NCBI GenBank assembly: GCA_917880885.1 | Contig: OU862906.1 | Span: 57,640,665 to 57,704,664 of the forward strand | Source: Limnephilus marmoratus | Taxonomy: Eukaryota; Arthropoda; Insecta; Trichoptera; Limnephilidae | DNA: 64,000 nt | Direction: 5' to 3' | In this document: positions 1-9,808 of the stretch, in pieces | Layout of the letters: each line of letters opens with the position of its first letter | Numbering within the stretch: position 1 is the stretch's first letter | Notes under the pieces: model-generated | Databases searched by the model: none | Told to the model about the DNA's origin: nothing | Seen by the model: only the letters and a program-made list of their open reading frames with translations | Made by a program: the position numbers and the translations under genes

Positions 1-353
1 TAACAGGACGTATGCGAGGAATTTTAACCATCGATTCCTGACATTATTTGGAGTAAAAAATGTAAATGAAATTTTGGTCTCCGGTGACTTTTTTGATGAC
101 ATTTTTTTTTTCTTCAAATTCAAACAAAAAAAGTTCTTCTGCTTGTTGTCATTGGTCACTCAGCCGATTAATCAACCAATCCCTCACCCCGCCTCCAACT
201 GTCCAACACCTACCGTTTTTTAATGTTTTTGTAGAAAAAATAAAATAAAAAAACATAAAAAAGTATCACCGGAGAATAAAATTTCATTTACATATTTTAC
301 TCCAAATAATGTCAGGAATCGATGGTTAAAATTCCTCGCGTACGTCCTGTTAC
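1..353. mobile_element. Foldback/MITE-like element, cut by the window edge
   Basis: Bases 1-90 and about 265-353 are inverted copies of each other, matching over roughly 90 bases with few differences. The arms carry the words TTTAACCATCGATTCC and CATTATTTGGAGTAAAA. The right arm continues into CCTGTTACATCCTGTATATA, so the left end probably lies a few bases before the window. The centre has no coding capacity; the open frame at 66-248 is made of arm sequence. A related foldback lies at about 5112-5430. Confidence 0.75.
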
Positions 354-1990
354 ATCCTGTATATATATATTTTTTTGCTGTACATATCTTTAGTTCTCTT
401 TCTAATGAAGTATCTTTTGTAGGTTATGTCCGCCATGGCCAACTTTAGTCTACCAACTTCTTCATTCCCAGAGTGGGCGCACAGCGTCTCAGAAGATGAA
501 TGGAAGCAGCAACTCGCAGATAGGATAACTATTATTCAAGAAAACAGATAGTGTTTTGTAGTTTATATTTTTTATTCAATAAGTCATAGTAATTTCTGGT
601 TTTAACAATGTAAGTTATAGTATTCAAAAGATTCGCCACAGAAAAATATCTTTGCTTTAATTTGCCTAATGGGCGCGTTCCTACCTATTCTATGATCTAT
701 TTCCAAAAATCTACCAATTCTTTGAACAGGTTTTCCACGCCGTATCGAATTGACCATATAATAGGACCACGTGAACAACAGATGTATGTGAGCTTTTACA
801 ATATCTGGTAATAATGGTAATGTTAAATAAAAAACGCAGTATCCAACCCCATGAAAATAGAATAGAAATAGATCAAGTGTGAACGCCCAACAATTCCTTT
901 CCATTTTCAAACGGTGCTTTCCGTGTAAATTCCCTTCCATTTTCAAACGGTGCTTTCCGTGCAATAGATCATAGAATAAACTGGTAGGATCCCTACTTGT
1001 CAGTTGAGAAGAAAATTTCTACTACATCACACACATTACTATTTTTAAGAATACATAGATATATGTTTAATTTTTTGTGTGTTTTTGTTTATTTGTTTAA
1101 TCCCTTATCTATTCAGGATTCAAATATTATAGATTCAACTACTATTTACTAGTTTCTCAATCGAGTATCAAATTATGAATGTAGTTATGTATATTATATA
1201 TTTAATAAATAAATAGTGTTAATATTATATTTCATACTTTAATACTTGCCTAATCATTTTGTGCATTCGAAATCTACTAAGTACTACTATCACACAATAC
1301 TTTCAAGTATAACATTAATATCCACACATCAGTTGTATGTTGTATGTGAACTTTTTTATATCACAATCAATGCAAGTCCTACAGAAAGCTATGCAGAAAA
1401 ACTCACAACGATTCTACTTTGTTAAAAAAACTACCGTTTGCCACCTAAATTGACTAAAGCACAATTCAATGCATAATTTCATCGATGTACAATTCAATGC
1501 ATAATTTGAATGTTTTTATTTGTATGAACCACTAATTTAACATTTTTTTGTCAGCTATCTGTTATCAATTCGAATACATTACATTCACATGTATTGTAAG
1601 TGATGCTTACTTACGAATTTATAATTATTTATGTACCTGGAGATTTACCAGAAAAACCATAGAATTGATGGCGATGACTGGAAAAGAGGCGGAGGCCCGA
1701 AATTGCGGGCCCTTATCCACGATGAGAAAATTGGAAAGACAGAAAGGAGACGGATAGACTTGGTGCCAGAGTGCGAAGGCGGACCCTGCCACGCAAGTAC
1801 AGTCATTACGCTCATTTCACTTGCTTGTTTATGTTTGAGTACACTGCACCATTCCTGCACAGCAGACGAAAAAAGGAAGAAGAAATATTTATTATATTTT
1901 TTGTAAAGATATATAGGCACAATGTTTGGATTATTATTTGTCAGTTGATAATATATTAACTAACAAAATAACCATCATGCCATTTCTGCA
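354..1990. other. AT-rich stretch without a recognised gene
   Basis: No protein-coding signal was found. There is a direct repeat at 891-925 and 926-960 (CCATTTTCAAACGGTGCTTTCCGTG twice in part), which alone explains the repeated peptide in the minus frame at 602-964. The piece at 1670-1800 is more GC-rich and could be a decayed mobile-element fragment, but I could not place it in a family. Confidence 0.5.
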
Positions 1991-1999
1991 CAGGGATAG

Positions 2000-2345
2000 A
2001 GAAAGAGGATGAAAAACCATGGATGACACAAACACTTGTGTCATCCATAATCACACATTTTCTTTTGTTAATCCGAGATGCTTGACATGACTCGAGAAGT
2101 ATTTGATTCACTCGATCGTGATATGTCTTTCCAGGTAGTCTCCTGACTGCTTCTTCCATCCATTTGCATTCATATTATATTCTCATCACATTTTTGACGT
2201 AATTTCTCCTTCTACCGTTCTGCATGTCCTGCGTTAAGCGTTTTAAGCTTACTTGTAGTTAAGTGGCACATCTCATTTCCACTGCTTTCTTCTGCTTTCA
2301 TACTTTCTCTGCCTGTCTCACTGCCGTACATTAGGGGTGGTGCCA
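2000..2345 (-). pseudogene. RTE-type LINE C-terminal fragment
   Basis: The minus frame at about 2060-2159 reads RRLPGKTYHDRVNQILLES followed by a SRINKRKC piece. This matches in order the block RPRKTWHDQVNQIPESGHL and KSRNNKRAC of the better preserved RTE-like fragment at 57119-57718. It is a decayed non-LTR retrotransposon end. A 30-base perfect hairpin with a 4-base loop (2019-2048) sits at its 3' side. Confidence 0.55.
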
Positions 2346-2468
2346 GAACTATATTGTGGACTATTCAAATAAATTCATGGTTCATACAAAGTGGGTGCCG
2401 CATTTCATAATGTTAAACCACAAAGTGATTGCTTTCTATAAAAAACTTATGTTACAGATTTTGAATTT

Positions 2469-2635
2469 TTATTCGTAGTTAGGTTCTGGTTTATGGACAA
2501 TCGAACTGAAAAGGATGAACTTGGTGTCTTCATCGCGAATAAAGAAGAAGAATGGTTCTGTGGCGGCGAACACCGGCCGCCTTCCATCACGGCTAATTAA
2601 CACGGCTGTGGCAGCTGCTGCTTCCGTCCCAGATT
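2469..2635 (-). CDS. Serpin exon 8: reactive centre loop and C terminus
   Basis: The acceptor TTTTCTAG gives a Glu codon split across the junction, followed by SGTEAAAATAVLISRDGRRP, then VFAATEPFFFFIRD, TKFILFSSIV and a stop (TAA at 2471-2469). The spacing from the hinge to the x-x-x-E-P-F motif equals that of alpha-1-antitrypsin, which puts P1-P1' at Asp-Gly, with arginines at P2, P2' and P3'. An AATAAA string overlaps the stop codon (2472-2467). Confidence 0.9.
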
Positions 2636-5600
2636 CTAGAAAACCAATTGATTAATTTATTTTACCTAAGAAATGGATCATTCAGTTTTTTACACATTTA
2701 TCCTCGTCTTTCCGGAAAGATATTCATCGAGAGTCTGTTCAATAATCGCAATGAGCTAAGTCAATCTTCTGACTGAATTTTGACAAAAAATGTATTACTT
2801 AAAACAGTTGTACAGCCAATTTCGTATTCAATGTCGCGGCAAAACTTATTGCCCATTAAATGAAATGAAAGACTTCACATAGATGCGTTGTGGAGGGAAT
2901 CGAACCCATAACTTACCAACTTAGGGACAAGTGCGTAGACCATTATTATATATTACAGCACCAGCACCATTACGGCATATTATTTACCTGTTATATCTAT
3001 GTCCACTTTATGCAGAAACTCATCAACATAGAGGCCTGGATTCCAACTGTCGACTGCCATCTGCCTTCGTGGTCTCAGCATCCTTGTGCTGCGTTTCACA
3101 ATAACACGCCTTCCCACCTTGTCTCCTATCTGCTTGTACATAACAGTTACGTTCTTATTGTTTATGGTCTCAACTGCAGTGCAACTCAAGCCCGATGCGT
3201 TCTTATCTTCAAATAAATGTGCACAACTCTGACTTTTAGGTGGCTCCTCTTCACCGATCCTTGTGAAAATAAACAAGTCATCAGAATCACTTTTGAGTTC
3301 TGCCCCCTTCGGCTTTGTGTACGCTGCGCTTAATCCTTGTACGGGAGACAATAAGGCCAGATTAGCTTCAGTTGTTGAAAAAACTGACTGTATTCCCATT
3401 TCTTCCAGAACATCTTTAAGATTGTAAGATGAAGTTAATTTCATCTTTGGGAAAGTGACAATAGTTTTTTGAACTCTTGCACTTTTTATGAGAGTATCCA
3501 AGGAAACTGCTGTCAAATCTTGAATTATCTGCTTTATATCTTTTCGTGTTGCGTCCAATGGTTTAATGGCATATAGAATAGTATCATTTCCTCTATACGG
3601 CAACCCGACGATCATGCATTCTGGAGTAGAAGATAATTCAATAATATTGCGTTATGTGGTAAATAAAAACTTTAAAGTTAAAATTTTAAAATTATAGCGA
3701 AATAAAGAAACTATTCACGCTCCGCTTCATTTCTATAAAAATATTTTAAATAAATTCAGTCTTACCTAGTTCTTTTGATTTATGAAATGGGAAGGATCCT
3801 ACAGTCCCCATCAAATCAACGTCGACTGTCTGTTGTGGATAACGCTTATCCAGAGTAAATGGAGCCCTGCAAATTAAAATACAATTCATAAAGTCAATTG
3901 ATTTTCACAAACAGTTATTAGTAATTTGGAATGAAAGTAGCATAATTAAAAGACATAATAAATTTGCAATTGGAGTACACCGGTGAACTTGTTATGAATA
4001 TGTATTTTGTGTCTTGTTAAAGTAATTGTATGTAAGAAGACTTAATTCATCAAAAGGTTAGCTTACCGTCTAGTAAGACCATCCATAAAGAAGGTTTCCC
4101 ACAATCCCTTAAAATACAAAGTAGTTGTCATGATGAATCTTGTAGATGCTGGAGGAGGAGATGGAAGAATCTGCTGAATCTTTCTGTTTGTCAAATCTGA
4201 AACCCATCTGTAAAAACGCCATATAGGTATGCAATATTATATAATGTAATACATGTGTAGACGACATTGATAACTAAGTTAACCACTAAGGTATAAAAGA
4301 CTATCTCACTAGCTGAAGTCCCTCGTATTACCCGGGCTTTACGCAGTCTTCCGATATCTCCTGTAGACAGTGACCTTCCTCTAGTTTTAAAAGTAAAGTG
4401 TGCAAAACTTCATCAATATCGGATTAAAATTGTAGATTTGCGTAAAAAAAAACAAAGCCAGGCGGCCGCCCACCACCACAGGTACTCTTCCTAAGGGAAC
4501 GTACCCAAACTACGTGACCAACTTTTTGAAATTTTTAACCCCCCCCCCCCCCCCCCCCCCCGGTGACCAAAATCCTAAGGAACCCGCCGCTCATTTGTAT
4601 ATGGAGCGTGACCTTTTGAAGACCCCCCCCCCCCCCCTAAAAGTGTCACGTAGTATGGGTACGTTCCCTTATGTGTATCACAGCCCCGGATCTACGAATT
4701 TTTCAAACCGGGGCAGAAACTTGATAGTGGTGTCCCCTCTCGCTGAGTGGCGTCCTTTCTCATGAGGTGAGTGATCGTCGCCTCGTTTGACGTTCAGCCG
4801 CTCGGGTTTAGCCCCTAGTTATAGATGCGATGGGCTTAGGGTGTGTTCAAAAACCAACTGGGTGTTTTAAAATCAAATGAATCGATAGAACAATGTGTGC
4901 TGAATGCCAGGCACTTTGTGAATCAAGTTTTTTTTACAATCAAACATATAAATTACGATTCTGGCGCCCCCAAAAACTGCAGCCCGGGGCAGGCACTCCT
5001 AGATTCAGGGCTGGTGTATCAGAAACTGTTTTGGCTTACCTCATGTTTAACCTCTTGTATAACTCATCCTGTATATAAATTGCTGTTTGTTTCTTACAAT
5101 AAATAAATAAATCATCACGTACCTGAAGAATTTTAACCAGCGATTCTTGAGTACATTTGGTGTTAAAAATGTAGACATTATTTTGCAGTCTGATGATATT
5201 TGTTCAATTAAAAACAAAAAAAAAAAAATTTTATCTCACATTGCCACTAGTTAGTTGGATACAGCCTAGTAGTTCATATGATACACCATCTTCTTGTTCC
5301 AGCAGCACGGTAACAGACGAGACAGAGGGCATATCACATGATCCGTCATGGCGACGTGAGTCAGAATTTTTTTTTAAATGCTCAAAATTCGCTGGTTAAA
5401 ATCCTCCGGGTATGTGCTGTTACACCTGTATAGATGTCTTGTTCAAACATATTTTCCAGAGCTAGGAGTTTTCTGTAACTCTGTATAAAGCAGTCAGGTG
5501 TAGCCATTGTCCAGTGTGGAAAGAGGAATACAAAAGTTTTACCTAAATCCAGCTCTGTACTATGGGAATCTATTTTACTTCATCAACAATTTAGAGATTT

Positions 5601-8600
5601 TTCAAAATTTTCCATAAATTAATAATGTGTAATATGCATACTTATTGACTATCGCCTGGGCCTCTGGGGCATTATTCCTGAAGTCAGTATGGAATAAAGA
5701 GCTCTTGTAAATAGATTTAGCAAAGTCCTCGTACTGCTGCCTAATCAGCGTTTCTTGCTGAAGGAACAGGGCACTTCCGTAGGTAACATTTGTCGATCCG
5801 TCGTTACTGAAGCTAGCGTATTCTCCTCTCCTTGTTATTTTGTCAATAAGGGACCCAAATTCCTTGTGCACACTTTGACTCTCGGAAATACCTGGAATTT
5901 AAATAAAGTATCACAACTGCAAATTTTTATTACTGAAAGCAAATTAATGTTGGAGTGCTTTACTACAATATTATATTTGACTGGAATTTACCCACAATGA
6001 TAGAGAATTTTATGTCAGTAAAATCAAAACTATAAGGAAGGCAAACTTGTGCAACAAAATTTAAACTCTCTACTACAGACAGCTTTTTTGCATTAACTCC
6101 ACACAGGAGGTCCTGAGCAAAATAATTTCCATTAGGGCCTTTTATCTTTGGGTATGCTGTGTGGAAGGTTTTTTAAAAAATGGAAAGGGGAAAATCATCT
6201 GTGGAGTATGTCCAGGAGTAATGGATGCATGAATTTGTCTCTCCCATTGCAGTACAAGGCGATGGGTTGAGAGAGTCCGGCTGATAAGGTCAAAGGGTCT
6301 CCCTCAACTGGTCTCTCCCGATCCAGCCCGCCACGCAGCTGGTGAGCAGAAGCATCCACTACCAACAGCCTCACCTCATGAATCCAGACACCCCTGCTAG
6401 GTCACCAAACGTATCACACCGCTTGGGGTGACCTATGGCAGAGGTGTTGGTTATCCAATGAATGGATCACGGGGTGGCGGTATCCATGCCAGCCTCCCAA
6501 ATTGAATTCTTTTACTTTGCCATAGTAGACTTGTATTATACAGCTTTGAAGGATTCCACTATTGAATAATATTTGATTTTTACTTACCACCAAAGAAGCC
6601 CAAAGCGTATGAAATTTCATTGTAAGTTTTTCCTACGCTTCCCAATAGTAGTAACGTCAGAGCACCTGAAATTGCAATTCGTTTTATGACATAATACCAC
6701 GGTGTGAAAATCATTAATATTTAAATAAATTATTTTATTTTCTGTTTAGTGCAATATTCATATGGTGATGTCACGAGCTAAAAACATGTATATACATATT
6801 ATTTGTTTATTCTAGCATCTCTGTATTCTCAGTAGAAAAATCTATTCGTTTGAATTATAAGCCAGTTGAACATACATACAAGAGGCTAATTTAAGGCTTG
6901 ATCACATAGAGCAATTTCAACACTGCTATCTGAATAGTTGTTCAATTTGTAATTGTTTCTTGCGACAAGTTTTTATGATTAAGGGTGCGGGTCTTTTCAC
7001 CCGCTGTTCTACAGTGTGCAGATGCCAGATCCGGTTCCAAATTTGCTCTAAGGTAGCTCTATATTACAGTTGTGTTGGGAAAGCGCTACATAACACAGCG
7101 TTTTAATTGATCTGTGTAACCGACGCTTTAATAATATAATTTGTAAAATTTGATTAATATTTATTTATCCTTTAACTGTCGACATGGGTTGGTAGGTGCA
7201 CTATTGCTGATGACCCACCCAAGGGACGGGTTTTATTATGTACTACTTTCTGCCGTCAACCTTTTGTGAAAAAATCTTTACTTATTTTTAACTGAGTAAA
7301 ATGACAATATTAGTGAAACTCAATCGAAAATCTAAAAAAGAAAAATCAGAAAAAGATATGGTCACATCTGGGACTCGAACCCATGACCTTCACCTTGCCG
7401 GGGTGCACCTCTACCAACTGAGCTAATGTGTCCCTATCCAATTCGGTCATATTTAACTGTATCATACTTCTACTAAGGCCGGTTACAGTGCACGACCGAC
7501 GGTCGGTGCGTACGGTCGGTCCTGACGATACGCATGCGTACGGTCGGTCCTGACGATCGCATACCACCGACCGACCGTCAGTGCGTACCATCAGTTCACG
7601 ATTGACCAACAAGCTGACCGGACGTCGTACGCGAAATTAATTAATTAATAGCTGCTTATTATCTTCGTAGACGTATTAAGAACAGAAGACGTAGATATCA
7701 CGTACACCCGATCGTCGCCCAGAGAGCATTTCTAGCTCGTCGGTCGACCGACGGTCTGCATGTGCACGCGCTTGACCGACGATTCTCGCAGGCACTGCGT
7801 AGCGATATATATATGCGTACGGTCGGTCCTGCTCTGAACGATTTATGAATTTTCGTACAAATGACAAGCGCGACCGACGTACGCACCGACCGTCGGTCAT
7901 GCACTGTAACCGGCCTAAGAACTACCAATATTATTTTCATTTTTCTTAACACATATTTATATTGGATGCTATCTTTATGATTGCAATATTCAAACGCTAC
8001 CTAGATAGTGTCTTGGAAAATTTTTTATCCAATTTTATTTTTAATATGCAATATCTATTGACTTTTCTGCAAGTCTAGGATCAATATTTATTTTTATTTT
8101 CAACATAAAATTTTATTTTTTGAGTAAAATCTAAAATTGTAATATTTAATTAACCCATTGGCCACAAACCCCGACAGCCTGCCGGGTGTGCGACTCAGGT
8201 ACTTAACCACAAACCCCGGCACGCTGACGGGCTAGAGTAGGTACGTCAAAAAATGGAAAACGAGCACAATACTGACATTTTTCAATAAAATTTTACATGC
8301 CGAACACTCTGTAGATAATTAATCATTAATTTCATACAATTGGCAATAATATGTTTCTTATGTTTTTTCCCTGATATTTGTGTTCCAAGTTTTGTATGCA
8401 GCCAGCCACCATTTAATTTCTTCGAAATTGCGAGTGGTTCTAGGCTTTTGGTAGTGACCCTGAACGTCCCTGATTGCTTTGAGGACTATCATAGACAATT
8501 ATTTTAATAGTTATTAGTATACATGTATATAAAAATCAAAAATTATTATTGTTCGATTTAAGAATCCTATGTTTTTTTGTAACTTTTTGAAAAAAATGTG

Positions 8601-9808
8601 GAAAAAAACTGACGAAAAAAGGGAAGGTTATATTTGTAACCTTATTTACACATATTTAATATTAAAAAAATATATATTTTTATGTTTTTCTTTACCATAA
8701 TCCAATATGTAAACAAATTTAAAGAAATTATTTCATTTGAATATACGGTTCAAAAGTAACAATAGATTTAGTACACCAATGTAGGTTTTCAATTTTTGGT
8801 ACAAAATTAATTCAGTGGTGAAGGCCAACTTTTTAGCTCATTAATTCTGTGGCCAATGGGTTAAATAAAGGAAGACAACACATTTTAGCGAAACTCAATT
8901 GAAAATCTGAAAACAGAAAAATCAGAAAAAATACATCTGGGACTCGAATCCAGGGTTATACATAAAGATAGCAACAGATAGCATAAAAATATGTGTTAAG
9001 AAAAACAAATATAATGTTGGTAGTTCTTATTCGTGTGACCATATCTTTTTCTAATTTTTCTGTTTCCAGATTTTTTATTGAGTTTCATTAATATTGTCTT
9101 AATTTAATCAAGAGTTAAAAAATCTGTTTAAATTTTTTATCTGGTAATCTTTATTAATTTGTGGCAGAAATATATTATTAAATGTATGCATGCCGCCTGA
9201 CAGCGTTCAGCATTCCACGTCAGCAATTAGAGGTAAATAATATCGAGTTCTACAAATTAAATGCAAAATCCTTAATATCTTGATTCGAGCTGGTTCAGGT
9301 GATTTACTTACCAGCTATGCTCAAAGGCGACAAGACAATATTGTTCTTCGATCCTCCAAATTCCTTCTCCCTCAGTAAAACTTTATTCAGATTCAGGGCA
9401 AAAGTATTCAGGCCATGTTGAATCTTCTCATTGGTGGCGTCACCTCCAATATTTCTGTTTGGATTCACGGCGTTGGCCAAAACAAAGTCTCCTGCCGGAT
9501 AATTGTCATCAATATTATCCACCAGACTAGCCCTGAAAAGAAGAAGTTAGTTCATAAATGATTGTTTTGATAAGTTTAGTCTCAAGACCCAATAACCAGT
9601 AAGTTTCAGCCGTCATCGCAAAGTACCTATATCAGTTTTGAAAAAAAAAGATTTTCTATAATAAATTTATTATTATTTCAACTTACTGTAAATTTTCCGC
9701 ATAATCTTTATTTTCTGGAAAAATCATTTGGCTGTTGACGCAATTTGTGAATAAAATCATCAATAAAAATATTTGCAGAAGAGATGTTCTTTCTCGTATG
9801 ACTCCCAT
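2469..9808 (-). CDS. Secreted inhibitory-type serpin with a long internal insertion (8 coding exons)
   Basis: Serpins are protease inhibitors that trap serine proteases by cleavage of an exposed loop; the secreted insect ones mostly control haemolymph or gut proteases. I joined eight exons by GT-AG sites with compatible phases: 9687-9808, 9312-9532, 6588-6665, 5642-5891, 4067-4207, 3766-3866, 2988-3620, 2469-2635 (about 570 residues; most serpins have about 400). Residues 1-26 form a signal peptide ending near CVNS. Family landmarks in order are NIVLSPLSIAGALTLLLLG, IVNKWVSDLTN, TTLYFKGLWET, YVDEFLHKVDIDI, the hinge ESGTEAAAATA at about 516-526, and EPFFFFIRD near the end. The hinge has small residues at P12-P9, as inhibitory serpins do. 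By counting from P17, P1 falls at Asp532, with Arg531 beside it and Arg534-Arg535 just after, so the target is uncertain. About 100 extra residues lie at 400-499. It could be related to long-insert insect serpins such as Drosophila Spn100A; that is a guess. Confidence 0.9.
2886..2945 (-). repeat. tRNA-like SINE fragment in serpin intron 7
   Basis: The minus strand carries GGGTTCGATTCCC, a good box B (T-arm) of a tRNA-derived promoter. No complete cloverleaf can be drawn and the box A side is degenerate. It is probably a SINE scrap. Confidence 0.4.
2988..3620 (-). CDS. Serpin exon 7, with the family-atypical insertion
   Basis: This exon of 210 full codons starts CMIVGLPYRGND (acceptor CTACTCCAG) and ends HKVDIDIT (donor ACAG/GTAAAT). 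Family blocks are TIVTFPKMKLTSSYNLKDVL, then EEMGIQSVFSTTEANLALLS, then LYVDEFLHKVDIDI. Between NLALLS and LYVDEF a normal serpin has only about a dozen residues; here there are about 105. The insert is acidic and Ser-rich in its first half and strongly basic in its second (RRVIVKRSTRMLRPRRQ). It stays open through the whole exon, so it is probably translated. Confidence 0.9.
3766..3866 (-). CDS. Serpin exon 6
   Basis: The exon has 33 full codons beginning APFTLDKRYPQQTVDVDLMG. They correspond to the serpin segment after the FKG-W motif, where the mature protein reads F-x-x-x-x-x-x-x-V-x-V-x-x-M. The acceptor is TTTGCAG and the donor CTAG/GTAAGA. Confidence 0.88.
4067..4207 (-). CDS. Serpin exon 5: WVSDLTN and strand 3A region
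   Basis: The exon has 46 full codons: WVSDLTNRKIQQILPS, then PPPASTRFIMTTTLYFKG and LWETFF. The family pattern is N-x-W-V-S-x-x-T-N-x-K-I followed by AxYFKGxWxxxF. The acceptor is TTTTTACAG and the donor GACG/GTAAGC. Confidence 0.92.
4494..4669. mobile_element. polyC-loop MITE, copy 1 (in serpin intron 4)
   Basis: Inverted ends AGGGAACGTACCCA and TGGGTACGTTCCCT are flanked by TA on both sides, which suggests a Tc1/mariner-type target. Inside each arm lies a long C run (about 22 and 15). Two more copies occur at 51624-51801 (opposite orientation) and 52451-52611. Confidence 0.8.
5112..5430. mobile_element. Foldback/MITE in serpin intron 4
   Basis: Inverted arms contain TTTTAACCAGCGA (left) and TCGCTGGTTAAAA (right), and the right end reads TGTGCTGTTACACCTG. 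It is related in layout and arm sequence to the element at 1-353. No coding capacity. Confidence 0.65.
5642..5891 (-). CDS. Serpin exon 4
   Basis: The exon has 82 full codons from ISESQSVHKEFGSLIDKI to APEAQAIVN. The segment YGSALFLQQETLIRQQYEDF followed by AKSIYKSSLFHTDF is the usual serpin strand 2A/helix E region. It has a TTCCAG acceptor and a GTATGC donor; the split lysine codon leads into WVSDLTN. Confidence 0.9.
6097..6515 (-). repeat. SINE/LINE-end repeat, family A, in serpin intron 3
   Basis: Read on the minus strand, it runs from CCAACACCTCTGCCATAGGT to a 3' stem-loop at 6097-6166 (CTCCACACAGGAGG opposite CTGTGTGG, with an inner CCTGAG hairpin) and ends in GGAGTTAATGCAAAAAA. At least nine other copies or tails lie in this window. 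The copy at 19965-20310 carries a reverse-transcriptase C terminus, so the family tail probably belongs to a CR1/Jockey-like LINE. Confidence 0.7.
6588..6665 (-). CDS. Serpin exon 3
   Basis: This short exon of 25 full codons reads ALTLLLLGSVGKTYNEISYA then LGFFG. It lies between a TTTCAG acceptor and a GTAAGT donor. Phases fit exon 2 (G/GT) and exon 4 (G/GT). It is only partly visible as an open frame because it is short. Confidence 0.88.
7366..7440 (-). tRNA. tRNA-like sequence (Ala GGC-type anticodon), probably SINE head
   Basis: The minus strand folds into a near-complete cloverleaf. It has an acceptor stem of 7 pairs with one A-A mismatch, D-arm box A TAGCTCAGTTGG, anticodon loop CCGGCAA and T-arm GGGTTCGAGTCCC. 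The anticodon would be GGC (Ala), but position 33 is C rather than the near-universal U. A run of five T follows about 8 bases downstream. A broken second copy of the surrounding block lies at 8890-9090, so it is more likely a repeat-borne pseudo-tRNA than a working gene. Confidence 0.5.
7477..7915. mobile_element. Harbinger-like MITE with TAA target duplication
   Basis: The 439-bp element begins GGCCGGTTACAGTGCACGAC; its end is the inverted match with one difference in the first 38 bases. TAA stands directly outside both ends (7474-7476 and 7916-7918), the 3-bp TWA target of PIF/Harbinger elements. The interior is GC-rich and built of repeated GACCGACGGTCGG palindromes. No transposase. It lies in serpin intron 2. 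Confidence 0.85.
8154..8860. mobile_element. piggyBac-like MITE with TTAA target
   Basis: The ends CCCATTGGCCACA and TGTGGCCAATGGG sit inside TTAA on both sides (8150-8153, 8861-8864). TTAA targets with ends starting CCY are the piggyBac signature. The 707-bp AT-rich interior has no transposase. It lies in serpin intron 2. Confidence 0.85.
9312..9532 (-). CDS. Serpin exon 2: helix A region
   Basis: The acceptor TTTTCAG and donor GCTG/GTAAGT give 73 full codons with split codons at both ends. The exon carries an acidic, Asn-rich N-terminal extension, then GLNTFALNLNKVLL and NIVLSPLSIA, the classic start of the serpin fold. Confidence 0.9.
9687..9808 (-). CDS. Serpin exon 1: start codon and signal peptide
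   Basis: The ATG is at 9808-9806, and the donor reads ACA/GTAAGT. The first 40 codons begin MGVIRERTSLLQ, followed by a hydrophobic core (IFLLMILF) and a likely signal-peptidase site after CVNS. A CACAG acceptor-like site sits 13 bases before the ATG, so an upstream untranslated exon is possible. Confidence 0.85.

Noticed and set aside
1645..1920. Overlapping frames on both strands at 1548-1959
   Set aside because: They shadow each other; none resembles a family and no intron signals link them to other exons.
2890..3216. Plus-strand frame of 108 codons
   Set aside because: Lies opposite the serpin exon 7 and the intron SINE; the minus strand has the clear family match.
5990..6096. Possible extra serpin exon reading VNAKKLSVVESLNFVAQVCL on the minus strand
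   Set aside because: Its beginning is the tail of the family A repeat (GAGTTAATGCAAAAAA), and exons 3 and 4 already join in frame with a continuous serpin sequence.
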